DNA of 64,000 nt from Stenotrophomonas maltophilia (GCF_006970445.1 NZ_CP033877.1:2054750-2118749); one strand, 5' to 3'. Shown: positions 40,247 through 50,236, counted from the stretch's first letter. A program made the numbers and translations. Notes: generated from the letters alone by a model not told the origin.

Positions 40247-40428
40247 GGCCGGGAGGGTGGGTTGCGCAGGGGTGTAAGCGCCATGGGCCCGAGGCATGCC
40301 TCGGGCGGGTTGGCAGGACGCCCAACCCCGGTCTTGCCGTGTGCGCAGGACAGCGCACACGAGCAAGGCGCGCCCGAGCCTACAAGGACGTATTCACGGC
40401 GGCCCCTGCGCAATCCACCCTCCCGGCC
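40247..40428 (+). repeat. Long-stem hairpin with expanded core (copy 4)
   Basis: 26-bp arms at 40247-40272 (GGCCGGGAGGGTGGGTTGCG then CAGGGG) and 40403-40428 (one G-T wobble). The core starts TGTAAGCGCCATGG and ends CGAGCCTACAAGGACGTATTCACGG, as in copy 2. The middle is expanded by three small palindromes: GCCCGAGGCATGCCTCGGGC (from 40288), GGTTGGC..GCCCAACC, and CTTGCCGTGTGCGC..GCGCACACGAGCAAG. Confidence 0.7.
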
Positions 40429-40562
40429 AACCCTCAGCAGCCCAGCTTTTCAAGCGACCCACCCCGAGGGGCTTCGCCGTTGGCTGGACATCCGGATACC
40501 CCGTAAACGAACACGCCCCGGCGCAGGGCCAGGGCGTGTTCGTGGATCAGGTCAGGCAGGCG

Positions 40563-42941
40563 TCAGAACTCCTGCCAGTCTCCGTCGGCCAGTTCGGTGG
40601 CCATCGGGCGACCGCCAGCGGTGCGGCGGGCCGGCGGTGCCACCGGTGCCGGGGCGACCGGCGCAGTGGCTCGCGGGGCCGGGGCGGCGGCGACGCGCGG
40701 GGCGGTGACGACCTCGGCTTCGTCGACCACGAAGATCGACACCGCTTCGCTGAGATGGCCGGCCTGTTCTTCCATTGCACGTGCGGCGGCGGTGGCTTCC
40801 TCCACCAGCGCGGCATTCTGCTGGGTGGTCTCGTCCATCTGCACCACGGTCTGGTTGACCTGCTCGATGCCAGCCGACTGTTCCTGCGAGGCAGCGGAAA
40901 TCTCGGCCATGATGTCGGTCACGCGCTGCACCGAGGCGACGATCTCACCCATGGTCGCGCCGGCCTTGTGCACCAGTGCCGAGCCATCGTTGACCTTGCC
41001 GACCGAGTCGTCGATCAGGCCCTTGATCTCCTTGGCGGCGGCGGCCGAGCGCTGGGCGAGGGTACGCACTTCGCTGGCGACCACGGCGAAACCACGGCCC
41101 TGTTCACCGGCACGCGCGGCTTCCACTGCGGCGTTCAGCGCCAGGATGTTGGTCTGGAAGGCGATGCCGTCGATGACCGAGATGATCTCGGCGATCTTCT
41201 TCGACGAGGCTTCGATGGCCGACATGGTGGTGACCACCTGGCCGACCACGCTGCCGCCCTGCGAGGCGACGCCGTGTGCGCCGATGGCGAGCTGGTTGGC
41301 CTGGCGGGCGTGCTCGGCGTTCTGGCGCACGGTGGAGGTCAGTTCCTCCATCGAAGCAGCGGTTTCTTCCAGGTTGGCGGCCTGCTGCTCGGTGCGGCGC
41401 GACAGGTCGCTGTTGCCCGAGGCGATCTCGCCGGCGGCCGAGCTGATCGCGCGGCTGGACTGCTTGATGCGGGTGACGATCTCGCTCAGCTGCGCGGCGG
41501 TGGCGTTGGCATCGTCACGCATGCGGGCGAACACGCCCTGGTAGTCGCCGTGCATGCGCACGGTCAGGTCGCCCTGCGACAGCGCGGCAAGCAGTCCGGA
41601 GATCTGTTCGATGCTGCCAGCGTTGGCGTCCAGCAGGCCGTTGATCTGCTGGGCCAGCTGCAGGAAGAAGCCTTCCTTGTCGGTGGCGTCGATGCGGCCG
41701 GACAGGTCACCAGCGGCGGCCTGGGCGATCACGCGTGCCACTTCGGCTTCGACCTGCGCTTCCTGGGTGCGGTCGCGCCATTCCACCACGTAGCCGACGG
41801 TGTCGCCGCCTTCGTTGCGGATGGTCGAGACCACCTGGGCGAACTGGGCATCGCCATACTGCATCGGGCGACGGGCGACGCCGTGTGCCTTCAGGTTGCC
41901 CAGCAGGGTCTGGTCCATCTCGCCGCGGTGTTCAAGCACGGTGACCGGCTTGCCGATCAGCGAGGCCTGCGCATCGAAGTCCGGCAGGTCGCGGCGCACG
42001 TCGTCCTGGTACTGGCTCAGGGTCTGCTGCAGGGCGCGGTTGCTGTAGACGATGGTGTTGCTGGTGTCGGTCAGGTACACGCCGGTCGAGCTGTAATCCA
42101 GCGCGGTACGGATGCGCAGGTTCTCGCGGGCGATGGCCTGGTCGGTCTCGATGCGCTCGCGCAGGTCGCGCTGCATGCGCTGCATGGACTGCATCAGTTC
42201 GCCCACTTCGTCCTGGCGGCTGACGTCGATGTGGCCATCGAGCTTGCCGCCGGCGACGTCGTTGGCGACCGAGACGGCGCCACGCACGCTGCCGACCAGG
42301 GCGCGGGCAAACAGCCACACCAGCACCAGGCCGAGCGCGGCGCCGCCCAGTAGGGCGATCACGGTCAGCACGGCCGAGGCGGAGTAAGTGGATTCGGCCT
42401 CTTCGCGCGAGGCGCGGGCGAGGCGGTTGTCTTCGGCGATCAGCGCTTCCAGCGCCGAGGCGGCCTTGCGGTGCTTGGTGCGGGTTTCGCCGACGAAGGT
42501 ATCGATGGCGTCGTCCGGCAGGTCCAGTTCCAGCATCTCGGTGACGCTGTCATAGGAAGCCAGGGCGTCCTTCCATTCCTTGGCGAAGGTGTCGAACAGC
42601 TTCTTCTGCTGCGGGTTGTCGACCAGTGCCGGATAGCCCTTGATCGACTTGTCCATGCTCTCGCGCAGTTCGACGGCCTGCTTGCGTGCATCGGACTTGA
42701 CGTCGTCGCTGGCGCGGATCAACTGCTGGTAGGCGGCATTGCGGTATTCGCCCAGCATGCCGCGCATCTCGCCGGCCATGCGGATGCTCTCCATGCGCGA
42801 ACCGGCCAGTTCGGTGGTGACGTTGTTCAGCGAATGCAGGCCACGATAGGCGACGATGCCCTGCAGCAGCATCACCAGCAGGATGACGCCGAAGGTCAGC
42901 ATCAGCTTCGGCATCAGTTTCAGGTTGTTGATCCACGGCAT
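40563..42941 (-). CDS. Methyl-accepting chemotaxis protein 2 (4HB sensor plus PAS)
   Basis: 792 residues. TM1 ~12-32, a helical periplasmic 4HB-type sensor (~35-185; [16 protein letters not shown]), TM2 ~188-212, HAMP, then a cytoplasmic PAS-like domain (~280-400; [31 protein letters not shown]), a further HAMP-like region and the signalling hairpin [21 protein letters not shown]-terminal DGDWQEF follows an Ala/Pro linker. The intracellular PAS suggests dual input; no heme- or FAD-ligand residue can be assigned by eye. No sigma-28 box was found in the 101 bp upstream, so it may be co-transcribed with the small periplasmic gene. Confidence 0.92.
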   Translation of the reverse strand: MPWINNLKLMPKLMLTFGVILLVMLLQGIVAYRGLHSLNNVTTELAGSRMESIRMAGEMRGMLGEYRNAAYQQLIRASDDVKSDARKQAVELRESMDKSIKGYPALVDNPQQKKLFDTFAKEWKDALASYDSVTEMLELDLPDDAIDTFVGETRTKHRKAASALEALIAEDNRLARASREEAESTYSASAVLTVIALLGGAALGLVLVWLFARALVGSVRGAVSVANDVAGGKLDGHIDVSRQDEVGELMQSMQRMQRDLRERIETDQAIARENLRIRTALDYSSTGVYLTDTSNTIVYSNRALQQTLSQYQDDVRRDLPDFDAQASLIGKPVTVLEHRGEMDQTLLGNLKAHGVARRPMQYGDAQFAQVVSTIRNEGGDTVGYVVEWRDRTQEAQVEAEVARVIAQAAAGDLSGRIDATDKEGFFLQLAQQINGLLDANAGSIEQISGLLAALSQGDLTVRMHGDYQGVFARMRDDANATAAQLSEIVTRIKQSSRAISSAAGEIASGNSDLSRRTEQQAANLEETAASMEELTSTVRQNAEHARQANQLAIGAHGVASQGGSVVGQVVTTMSAIEASSKKIAEIISVIDGIAFQTNILALNAAVEAARAGEQGRGFAVVASEVRTLAQRSAAAAKEIKGLIDDSVGKVNDGSALVHKAGATMGEIVASVQRVTDIMAEISAASQEQSAGIEQVNQTVVQMDETTQQNAALVEEATAAARAMEEQAGHLSEAVSIFVVDEAEVVTAPRVAAAPAPRATAPVAPAPVAPPARRTAGGRPMATELADGDWQEF

Positions 42942-43042
42942 GGGCGTTGCAGGCTCCTAAGGCAGACGCGCCCGGGCATCGGGCCCGGTTGCAGCAGGAA
43001 CCACGCCGGCACCAGGTCCGGCGTGGCTCGACGAACAGCGGA

Positions 43043-43426
43043 TTACTTGATGTTGGCCAGCTTCAGTGCCGACGGCGAGCTGACTTCGATTTCCGCACGC
43101 GAAGCGTCGCGCTGGATCTTGCCGATCACGCAGACGGTCTTGCCTTCCAGGGTTTCCAGCGGGAAGGAGAACTTGCCGCGGTTCTCACCGGCGATGCGGG
43201 CCGAGAAGGTGTGGCGCGGGAAGGCGCCGCCCATGTACAGGAAGGTCGGCTGGCCTTCGGAACCTTCTGCGTAGCGGGCCTTCTCGACCTTGCCACAGAC
43301 CATGCCGTCCTTGCCGACCGAACGCGGTGCCAGTTCCGGCGGGATCATGTCGGCCGACTGGGCGAAAGCGGAGGCGGCGGTGGTGGCCAGGACAGCGGCC
43401 GAAACGAACGCAAGCAGGGACTTCAT
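43043..43426 (-). CDS. Small periplasmic protein of the chemotaxis cluster
   Basis: 127 residues, family not recognised. The signal peptide ends ASAFA (~22). The mature ~105 residues are beta-rich and resemble an OB-like fold (GMVCGKVEKARYAEG, GKTVCVIGKIQR), with two cysteines that could form a disulfide. It has its own sigma-28-like promoter (43499-43524) and sits between cheW and MCP2. A role at the chemoreceptor periplasmic face or motor is inference only. Confidence 0.72.
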   Translation of the reverse strand: MKSLLAFVSAAVLATTAASAFAQSADMIPPELAPRSVGKDGMVCGKVEKARYAEGSEGQPTFLYMGGAFPRHTFSARIAGENRGKFSFPLETLEGKTVCVIGKIQRDASRAEIEVSSPSALKLANIK

Positions 43427-43498
43427 CGAGGGGTATCTCCGGGGATGGTAACGGTCGGGCCGGTCCTGCGCGCTCCTGCGCGGCCGGCTTCTGTCCCC

Positions 43499-43524
43499 CT
43501 ATCGGCATCGCCGGGGGGAACTGA
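43499..43524 (-). promoter_or_regulatory. Sigma-28-type promoter for the periplasmic protein gene
   Basis: Minus strand TCAG-N14-GCCGATAG, 73 bp before the start codon. The spacer is one base shorter than in the other six sites. Confidence 0.6.
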
Positions 43525-43562
43525 AGGGTCTTGTGACTGGAACGTGAAGCAGTTCCGTTTAC

Positions 43563-44054
43563 TCAGGCGGCGACGTCTTCGGCGAGGCTGGCCTGGCCCA
43601 TGTCGGCGCTGTCGAGCAGGGTCTCGATGTCCAGCAGGATCAGCATGCGATCGTCGTGGGTACCGATGCCGGAGATGAAGCGGGTATCGACGGCGGCACC
43701 GAATTCCGGGGTCGGGCGGATCTGCTCGGCCGACAGCGGGATCACGTCGGAGACGCTGTCGACGACGATGCCGACCACGCGGTCTTCCACGTTCAGCACG
43801 ATCATCACGGTGAAGGCGTCGTAGCGGGCGTTGTCCAGGCGCAGCTTCAGGCGCAGGTCGATGACCGGGACGATGGTGCCGCGCAGGTTGATCACGCCCT
43901 TGATGTAGTCCGGCGCATCCGGCACGCGGGTGACGGCGTCGTAGCCACGGATTTCCTGCACCTTGAGGATGTCCACGCCGTAGTGTTCGTCACCAAGGGT
44001 GAAGCTGAGGAATTCGCCACCGGCGCTGGCGGCGGAGCTGGTCTTGTCGTTCAT
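43563..44054 (-). CDS. cheW: Chemotaxis coupling protein
   Basis: 163 residues. The CheW fold contains [40 protein letters not shown] and [11 protein letters not shown]. It bridges chemoreceptors and CheA. It is monocistronic or first of a short unit, with a strong sigma-28 promoter 43 bp upstream of its start. Confidence 0.96.
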   Translation of the reverse strand: MNDKTSSAASAGGEFLSFTLGDEHYGVDILKVQEIRGYDAVTRVPDAPDYIKGVINLRGTIVPVIDLRLKLRLDNARYDAFTVMIVLNVEDRVVGIVVDSVSDVIPLSAEQIRPTPEFGAAVDTRFISGIGTHDDRMLILLDIETLLDSADMGQASLAEDVAA

Positions 44055-44096
44055 CGAGGGGTCCTGGTTCTGCCGGAAGTCCCGGTGTCAGGCTCG

Positions 44097-44123
44097 ATAT
44101 CGGCCCCGTTGGAGGGGACTTTA
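44097..44123 (-). promoter_or_regulatory. Sigma-28 promoter for cheW
   Basis: Minus strand TAAA-N15-GCCGATAT, with TAAAGTCC matching the extended -35. Confidence 0.88.
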
Positions 44124-44140
44124 GGAGCCGGGGGGAGGGC

Positions 44141-44163
44141 ATCCACGCATGGCGTGGATCTAC
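44141..44163 (-). repeat. SMAG-like unit
   Basis: Minus strand GTAGATCCACGCCATGCGTG then GAT: a GTAG head and an ATCCACGC/GCGTGGAT palindrome. Confidence 0.65.
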
Positions 44164-44182
44164 CGGGGAGCGTGCGTGGATG

Positions 44183-44219
44183 GGGTCAGATCCCTTTTCA
44201 GGGAAAAGGGATCTGACCC
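44183..44219. repeat. GGGTCAGATCC palindrome, copy 3
   Basis: Arms GGGTCAGATCCCTTTTC and its complement around a 3-base loop, between the PilZ gene stop and the cheW promoter. Confidence 0.8.
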
Positions 44220-44272
44220 GGCATGCGTTCCAGGGTTGCCGGCCAGCGACCGGCACGACCGGTCGGACGGCC

Positions 44273-45046
44273 TCAGAGCTCGCCGTTGCGGCGCGCCTTG
44301 CGTTGGCGGTCGATGCGGAAGATGTAGCGCTGGATGGCGCTGTCGGCGCCGCGCGGCAGGCTTTCGAAGCGCATGCCCACGCGCTTGACCTCGATGCCGT
44401 TGGGCTGGCGCTGCGGCAGCAGATTGCAGACCACCAGTTCGATGTCGAGGTCGGGGCCATCGGGCAGCGACAGCTGCGCCGGATAGCGCTTCTGCAGGCC
44501 GAACACTGCACAGTCACTGGGAACCACCACGGCCAGGCCGCCGCCGCTGATGTCCACCACCCGCATCGACAGCGCTTCGGCACGCGCTTCGCCGGGTGGC
44601 AGCAGCAGCTGCGGCGAGTCGGTGACGGGGGTTTCCAGCCGGTACAGCTCGCGGCGCTGCAGGTGCACCAGTTCGTCCGGCAGCGGGGCGCGGAAGGCCA
44701 CGTGGCCGTCGTTGTCCACGCGCTGCAGTTCGTGCAGGCGGAAGCGCACCAGGACCCGTTCGAGCTGTGCGAAGCACAGCAGGTGATCGGCCTGCTCGGC
44801 GGCGCGGTTGGCGGCTTCCTGCGGGCTGCCATCGAGCAGCAGAAAGTCCTCGTCCTCGTCGAGGTCGAGCAGGGCGGTCGGGAAGGAACGGTCGCGGCCG
44901 TCGATATGGGCGTTGATCAGCGATCGCTGGTCGATCAGCGAGCGCAGCAGCTGGCGCAGCTGACGCGGGTTGCGGACCAGGAAACGCTCGTCAGCGGCGT
45001 CAGCCGCGTGGACATCATGCACTGCAGTGTCGTTGCCGTCGGACAT
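44273..45046 (-). CDS. YcgR-like PilZ-domain flagellar brake
   Basis: 257 residues. The N-terminal YcgR-type domain (~20-130) is followed by PilZ with the c-di-GMP-binding RxxxR ([12 protein letters not shown]) and D-x-S-x-x-G ([11 protein letters not shown]). YcgR proteins bind the flagellar motor when c-di-GMP is high and slow swimming. Its place in the chemotaxis cluster and a sigma-28-type promoter support that role, and the nearby rpfG product lowers c-di-GMP. Start ATG 45046. Confidence 0.88.
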   Translation of the reverse strand: MSDGNDTAVHDVHAADAADERFLVRNPRQLRQLLRSLIDQRSLINAHIDGRDRSFPTALLDLDEDEDFLLLDGSPQEAANRAAEQADHLLCFAQLERVLVRFRLHELQRVDNDGHVAFRAPLPDELVHLQRRELYRLETPVTDSPQLLLPPGEARAEALSMRVVDISGGGLAVVVPSDCAVFGLQKRYPAQLSLPDGPDLDIELVVCNLLPQRQPNGIEVKRVGMRFESLPRGADSAIQRYIFRIDRQRKARRNGEL

Positions 45047-45101
45047 GGAATCTACGGTCAGGGGCGGGCGCCAGCACGCGTTGGTGCGAGGCTCGATGGG
45101 G

Positions 45102-45128
45102 ATATCGGCCTCTGCACCGGATTATGAA
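45102..45128 (-). promoter_or_regulatory. Sigma-28-type promoter for the PilZ gene
   Basis: Minus strand TTCA-N15-GCCGATAT: strong -10, weaker -35, 56 bp upstream of the start codon. Confidence 0.65.
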
Positions 45129-45157
45129 GTGAGATTTGCATCACTTTCCATGCGTGA

Positions 45158-45197
45158 GGGGTCAGATCCCTTTCCCGCGAGGAAGGGATCTGACCCC
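45158..45197. repeat. GGGGTCAGATCC palindrome, copy 4
   Basis: Arms GGGGTCAGATCCCTTTCC and GGAAGGGATCTGACCCC around CGCGA, starting 7 bp beyond the MCP3 stop. Confidence 0.82.
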
Positions 45198-45204
45198 GGG
45201 TGCA

Positions 45205-47454
45205 TCAGAACTCCTGCCAGTCGCCGTCCGCGGCCAGCGCCGGCTGGGCCGTCGCCGTACGTAGCGCACGCGCCGGGGCCGGCTTTGCGGCCGGTGCGGC
45301 GGCTGCGACCTGGCGCGGTACCGGCGCCGCCAGCGGGCGTGCCGGGATGGCCGTCGTGCCCTGCGATGCCAGCCGGAAGCGGGCCACGGCTTCACCCAGC
45401 TGCATGGCCTGGTCTTCCATTGCGCGTGCGGCGGCGGTGGCTTCCTCCACCAGCGCGGCATTCTGCTGGGTGGTCTCGTCCATCTGCACCACGGTCTGGT
45501 TGACCTGCTCGATGCCGGCCGACTGTTCCTGCGAGGCGGCGGAGATCTCGGCCATGATGTCGGTCACGCGCTGCACCGAGGCGACGATCTCGCCCATGGT
45601 GCTGCCGGCCTGGTGGACCAGGCTGGAACCTTCGGCGACCTTGCCGACCGAGTCGTCGATCAGGCCCTTGATCTCCTTGGCGGCGGCGGCCGAGCGCTGG
45701 GCGAGGGTGCGCACTTCGCTGGCGACCACGGCGAAACCACGGCCCTGTTCACCGGCACGCGCGGCTTCCACCGCGGCGTTCAGCGCCAGGATGTTGGTCT
45801 GGAAGGCGATGCCGTCGATGACGCTGATGATCTCGGCGATCTTCTTTGACGAGGCTTCGATGGCCGACATGGTGGTGACCACCTGGCCGACCACATCGCC
45901 GCCCTGCGAGGCGACGCCGTGTGCGCCGATGGCGAGCTGGTTGGCCTGGCGGGCGTGCTCGGCGTTCTGGCGCACGGTGGAGGTCAATTCCTCCATCGAG
46001 GCAGCGGTTTCTTCCAGGTTGGCGGCCTGCTGCTCGGTGCGGCGCGACAGGTCACTGTTGCCCGAAGCAATCTCACCGGCGGCCAGGGTGATGCTGCCGG
46101 CGCTGGCCTGGATCTGGCCGACGATCTGGGTCAGCTGTGCAACGGTGGTATTGGCATCGTCGCGCATGCGTGCGAACACGCCGTTGAACTGGCCGTCCAT
46201 GCGTGCGGTCAGGTCGCCGGCGGCGATCGACTGCAGCAGCTGCGAGAGCTGGCCGAGGTTGCCGTCGGCCACCTGCATCATGGTGTTGAGGTGCTCGATC
46301 ATCAGCTTGAAGTCGTGCTGGAAACGCTGGGCGTCGCCGCGCTGGCTGAAGTCACCGGCGGCGGCCGCCGCGGCCAACTGCTGGATCTGCGAATTGATTG
46401 CCAGCAGGCTGGCCTTGGCTGCATCCATGGATTCGTGCAGGATCGCGCGGCTGCCGGGCAGGCGGCGTGCATCCGGGGTGAGGTTGCCGATGGCGTACTG
46501 GTTGAGCACGTCGATGGCATCGCGGATCGAGTCGAGATGTTCGAAGATGACCGTGTTGATACCGCCGGCCAGCTGGCCGTAGACGCCCGGGAAGTCTTCC
46601 GGGATACGGTGGCTGATGTCCGGTCCGGCATGCATCTGCGCCATCAGCTGGGTCTGTTCGCTGAAGCGGCGCAGCATCGCGGTCATCTCGGCAGTGGCGG
46701 CCAGCATCTTGCCGGCTTCGTCCTTGCTGGTGGCCTGGGTGCTGACGCTCAGGTCGCCGCGGGCGACGGCCTGGATGGCATGCACGGCCTTGCCGAGCGG
46801 ACCGGTAACGGCGCGCGAGATGACTGTGGCCAGCGCGGCGGCCACCAGCGACAGCAGCACGATGCAGCTGACGATGGCGATCATGCTGGTGCGATGGGTG
46901 GCGTTGGCATCGGCGATCTTGCCGTCCATCAGACCGGCGATGTGGGCGCCCAGGGTCTTCATTGCGGCGAACAGGTCGCGGCGCGCCGGACGCGACTGCT
47001 CATCGGAGATCTGCTGTGCGAGGGCGCCATCACCTGCGGCTACGGCTTCGCGCATGGCTTTGTTGGCGGCGAAGTAGCGATCCAGCTGCGCGCTGGCGGC
47101 ACGATACAGCTCACGTTCCTTGGCCAGTGCCGGCAGTGCCGAATAGGCGGCCAGTTCCTCATGCACGGTCCTGGCGGTGTCGTCCATGCGCTTGTTGTAG
47201 TCGGTCACTTTGTCCGGCTGGTCGAGCATGCTCAGCAGGGCCAGTTCGTAGGTGCGGAACTCCCCCAGCTGTGAGCGCGCCTCGCCCAGGTGCTGGACCG
47301 ACGGAATATCGTTGCTGGCCATCTCGCCGAGCTGCTTGTTGGCCTCGCTCAGGCGCAGCAGGGCGAAGGCGCCGAGGACCAGGGTCATCAGCGTGGTAAG
47401 CGTGAACCCCACGGCCAGCTTGCGGGCGATGGGCAGATCTTGGAACCACTTCAT
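45205..47454 (-). CDS. Methyl-accepting chemotaxis protein 3 (4HB sensor)
   Basis: 749 residues from ATG 47454 ([17 protein letters not shown]). TM1 ~12-32, a helical 4HB_MCP sensor (~35-185; [20 protein letters not shown]), TM2 ~188-212, HAMP ([19 protein letters not shown]), further HAMP-like repeats ([32 protein letters not shown]), signalling hairpin and C-terminal DGDWQEF. The ligand is unknown. Residues upstream in the frame (proline-rich, from 47514) are rejected. A sigma-28 promoter lies 110 bp upstream. Confidence 0.92.
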   Translation of the reverse strand: MKWFQDLPIARKLAVGFTLTTLMTLVLGAFALLRLSEANKQLGEMASNDIPSVQHLGEARSQLGEFRTYELALLSMLDQPDKVTDYNKRMDDTARTVHEELAAYSALPALAKERELYRAASAQLDRYFAANKAMREAVAAGDGALAQQISDEQSRPARRDLFAAMKTLGAHIAGLMDGKIADANATHRTSMIAIVSCIVLLSLVAAALATVISRAVTGPLGKAVHAIQAVARGDLSVSTQATSKDEAGKMLAATAEMTAMLRRFSEQTQLMAQMHAGPDISHRIPEDFPGVYGQLAGGINTVIFEHLDSIRDAIDVLNQYAIGNLTPDARRLPGSRAILHESMDAAKASLLAINSQIQQLAAAAAAGDFSQRGDAQRFQHDFKLMIEHLNTMMQVADGNLGQLSQLLQSIAAGDLTARMDGQFNGVFARMRDDANTTVAQLTQIVGQIQASAGSITLAAGEIASGNSDLSRRTEQQAANLEETAASMEELTSTVRQNAEHARQANQLAIGAHGVASQGGDVVGQVVTTMSAIEASSKKIAEIISVIDGIAFQTNILALNAAVEAARAGEQGRGFAVVASEVRTLAQRSAAAAKEIKGLIDDSVGKVAEGSSLVHQAGSTMGEIVASVQRVTDIMAEISAASQEQSAGIEQVNQTVVQMDETTQQNAALVEEATAAARAMEDQAMQLGEAVARFRLASQGTTAIPARPLAAPVPRQVAAAAPAAKPAPARALRTATAQPALAADGDWQEF

Positions 47455-47563
47455 GCGGGGTGCTCCAGGTGGGCAGGGTGCCGGCGGCGGTGCGCCGGCT
47501 GGGGGTGGTTGCATCGCGAACGGTGGTGCCCGGTGGGGGTTCGGTGACGGCCGTCAAAGCGAA

Positions 47564-47590
47564 ATAGCGGCGCAGTTCGGATGGACTTTA
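47564..47590 (-). promoter_or_regulatory. Sigma-28-type promoter for MCP3
   Basis: Minus strand TAAA-N15-GCCGCTAT; -35 extended TAAAGTCC. The 382-bp gap between MCP3 and cheA2 holds this promoter, the palindrome at 47715 and the cheA2 terminator, and no gene. Confidence 0.78.
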
Positions 47591-47714
47591 TGGACGCAGA
47601 TCACATTCGGTTGCGTAGGGATGACAGTGCGAAAGTGCTGCAGTGGCGGGGCTTTCGCTTGCGTGAGGTGGTTGCATGCGCAAGCGCTGCAACGACAGAG
47701 TTCACAGAAGGGAT

Positions 47715-47752
47715 GGGTCAGATCCCTTCTCCTTGAAAAGGGATCTGACCCC
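47715..47752. repeat. GGGTCAGATCC palindrome, copy 5
   Basis: Arms GGGTCAGATCCCTTCTC and AAAAGGGATCTGACCCC (one or two mismatches in the inner stem) around CTTG. Confidence 0.8.
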
Positions 47753-47784
47753 GGGGTGGGACCTCTTGGCAGAGCGCGCACAAA

Positions 47785-47813
47785 CAAAAACCGCCGCCCC
47801 GAAGGGCGGCGGT
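47785..47813 (-). terminator. cheA2 Rho-independent terminator
   Basis: Minus strand CCGCCGCCC-TTCG-GGGCGGCGG followed by TTTTTG. Confidence 0.9.
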
Positions 47814-47836
47814 CCAGTGCACGCATGCAGCGTGGG

Positions 47837-49825
47837 TCAGGCGGCCTGCGGCATCCGCAGCGAGCGCACCAGCCCGCCGATATCGACGATCAACGCGACG
47901 CGGCCGTCGCCGAGGATGGTGGCACCGGACACCCCGCCGATGCGGCGGTAGTTGTTCTCGATGTTCTTCACCACCACCTGCTGCTGGCCGACGAGCTCGT
48001 CTACTTCCAGCGCGATCTTCTGGCCATCGCCTTCAACCACCACCACCAGCGATTCGCTGCCCGGTGCGCGGTTGCCGTAGCCGTAGTACTCGCTCAACGA
48101 CAGGATCGGCAGGTACTCGCCACGCACGCGCAGTACGCGGCCTTCGCCGGCCATGCTGCGGATGTCCTCGGCCTGCGGCTGCAATGCCTCAAGCACATAG
48201 GCCAGCGGCAGGATCAGGGTTTCACCGGCCACCGCCACGGTCATGCCATCGAGGATGGCCAGGGTCAGCGGCAGGCGGATCAGCGTGCGGGTGCCGGCGC
48301 CGAGGCTGCTTTCGATCTGCACCTCGCCCCCGAGCGCCTGGATGTTGCGGCGGACCACATCCATGCCGACGCCACGCCCGGACAGGTCGGTGACCGCATC
48401 GGCAGTGGAGAAGCCGGGCTGGAAGATCAGGTCCCAGACCTGCGAATCGGTCGGGTTGTCCGGCACCGCCAGGCCACGTTCGTGAGCCTTGGCCAGGATC
48501 TTGGCGCGGTCGAGGCCGCGACCGTCGTCGCTGACTTCGATGACGATATGGCCGCCCTGATGCGAGGCCGCCAGCGTGATCGTGCCGGTCTCGTCCTTGC
48601 CCGCGCCGCGACGCACGTCGGGCATTTCCAGGCCGTGGTCGATCGAGTTGCGCACCAGGTGCACCAGCGGATCGGCGATCTTCTCGATCAGTCCCTTGTC
48701 CAGCTCGGTGCCTTCGCCGACGGTGCGCAGGCGCACCTGCTTGCCCAGGCGGCTGGACAGATCGCGGACCAGGCGCGGGAAGCGGCGGAACACCGCATCG
48801 ACCGGCAGCATGCGCACGCCGATCACCGCTTCCTGCAGGTCGCGGGTGTTGCGTTCGAGCTGGTCCAGGCCGGCGAACAGGCTCTCGGCGTGGACCGGGT
48901 CCAGCGCATGCGAGACCTGCTTGAGCATGGCCTGGGTGATGACCAGTTCGCCGACCAGGTTGATCAGCGCATCGACCTTGTCGACGCTGACGCGGATCGA
49001 GGTTTCCGCTTCCTGGCTGGCACTACCGCTGGCGGCAGGCGCGGCAGGTGCCGACGGCGCCGCTGCGACCGGAGCGGGAGCCGCTGCGGCCGGGGCCTGG
49101 GTGGCCAGGCTCGGCGGCGCGGCCGGACGGATGTCCAGCTCGCAATCGTCCAGCACCCAGGCGAAGGTGTCTTCGATCTTGCTGCGTGGCACCTTGCCGA
49201 CCAGGCCCAGATCCCACGCCAGGTGGGCTTCGAGCGGATCGAGCTGGGCGAAGCCCGGCAGGCGGTCCATGCGCGCGGCGACCTGCAGCGAGCCAAGGTG
49301 TTCCAGTTCGCGGATGATGCGCAGCGGATCGTTGCCGCTCATGAACAGCGACGGCGCCGGGGTGAAGCCGATCTGCCAGGCTTCCGGCGTATCGTCCACC
49401 TTGGCTGCGGCGGCAGCCGGGGCGCTCGCTGCGGCCTGGCCGGAAAGAACCGCTTCCAGGCGTGCCTTCACCGCAGCGACCGCAGCCGGATCGGCGGCCT
49501 GGCCGTGTTCGGCTTCGCGCAGCAGGGCGCGCAGCACGTCCACCGAGGACAGCATGGCGTCGACGGCGTGGCCTTCCAGTGCCCGCTTGCCGGCGCGCAG
49601 CTCATCGAGCAGCGTCTCCAGCACGTGGGTCAGGCCGGCGATCGCCTCGAAGCCGAAGGTGCCGGCGCCGCCCTTGATCGAGTGGGCGGCGCGGAACACC
49701 GAATTGATGATCTCCGCGTCCTGCTGCCCCGATTCCAGGGCCAGCAGGCCAGCCTCCATCGCGTCGAGGCCTTCGCGGCTCTCCTCGAAGAAGGTGGCGT
49801 GGAAGCGTTGCAGGTCCATGCTCAT
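47837..49825 (-). CDS. cheA: Chemotaxis histidine kinase CheA (second copy, P2-containing)
   Basis: 662 residues with all five CheA domains: P1 (phospho-His48 in FRAAHSIKGGAGTFG), a folded P2-type CheY-binding region (~150-235; WQIGFTPAPSLFMSGNDPLR, FAWVLDDCELDI), P3 dimerisation, P4 ATPase (HLVRNSIDHGLE, VSDDGRGLD, DLSGRGVGMDVVR) and P5 CheW-like. The layout resembles enterobacterial CheA. It is transcribed from an STAS-cheY2-cheA2 unit. Its presence beside a separate cheY-cheZ-cheA set means two kinases in one cluster; whether both join one array is unknown. Confidence 0.95.
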   Translation of the reverse strand: MSMDLQRFHATFFEESREGLDAMEAGLLALESGQQDAEIINSVFRAAHSIKGGAGTFGFEAIAGLTHVLETLLDELRAGKRALEGHAVDAMLSSVDVLRALLREAEHGQAADPAAVAAVKARLEAVLSGQAAASAPAAAAAKVDDTPEAWQIGFTPAPSLFMSGNDPLRIIRELEHLGSLQVAARMDRLPGFAQLDPLEAHLAWDLGLVGKVPRSKIEDTFAWVLDDCELDIRPAAPPSLATQAPAAAAPAPVAAAPSAPAAPAASGSASQEAETSIRVSVDKVDALINLVGELVITQAMLKQVSHALDPVHAESLFAGLDQLERNTRDLQEAVIGVRMLPVDAVFRRFPRLVRDLSSRLGKQVRLRTVGEGTELDKGLIEKIADPLVHLVRNSIDHGLEMPDVRRGAGKDETGTITLAASHQGGHIVIEVSDDGRGLDRAKILAKAHERGLAVPDNPTDSQVWDLIFQPGFSTADAVTDLSGRGVGMDVVRRNIQALGGEVQIESSLGAGTRTLIRLPLTLAILDGMTVAVAGETLILPLAYVLEALQPQAEDIRSMAGEGRVLRVRGEYLPILSLSEYYGYGNRAPGSESLVVVVEGDGQKIALEVDELVGQQQVVVKNIENNYRRIGGVSGATILGDGRVALIVDIGGLVRSLRMPQAA

Positions 49826-49870
49826 GGCAGTGGTGGTCCGGAAGCGAAGAGGGGGAGCGGTGCGGGGCGA

Positions 49871-50236
49871 TCAGCCCAGCACTTTCTGCACGGTGGCGAC
49901 CAGCTGTTCGGGATTGAACGGCTTGACCAGCCAACCGGTGGCACCGGCGGCCTTGCCTTCGGACTTCTTGTCGGCGGCAGATTCGGTGGTCAGCATCAGC
50001 AGCGGGGTGAACTTGTAGTCCGGCAGCTGGCGCAGTTCGCGGATCAGCGCGATGCCGTCCATGTTGGGCATGTTGACGTCGGTGACCACCGCATTGAAGC
50101 GCTGGCCCTTGGCACGACCGAGCGCGACCGCGCCGTCTTCAGCTTCTTCGACGGTAAAACCGGCCGAGGTGAGGGCGAAGGACACCATCTGGCGCATCGA
50201 CGCCGAATCGTCCACCACCAAGATACGTGCGCTCAT
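49871..50236 (-). CDS. CheY-like response regulator (second copy)
   Basis: 121 residues, single receiver: ILVVDDSASMRQMV, phospho-Asp in AVVTDVNMPNMDG, Thr in MLTTES, Lys in WLVKPFNP. The overlap with the STAS gene (ATGA) and closeness to cheA2 (45 bp) imply it is phosphorylated by CheA2. It may act as a phosphate sink or a signalling CheY; sequence alone does not decide. Confidence 0.92.
   Translation of the reverse strand: MSARILVVDDSASMRQMVSFALTSAGFTVEEAEDGAVALGRAKGQRFNAVVTDVNMPNMDGIALIRELRQLPDYKFTPLLMLTTESAADKKSEGKAAGATGWLVKPFNPEQLVATVQKVLG

Noticed and set aside
44183-47752. Repeated palindromes as a CRISPR array
   Set aside because: Spacing is kilobases and irregular, the units are full palindromes, intervening DNA is genes, and there are no cas genes.
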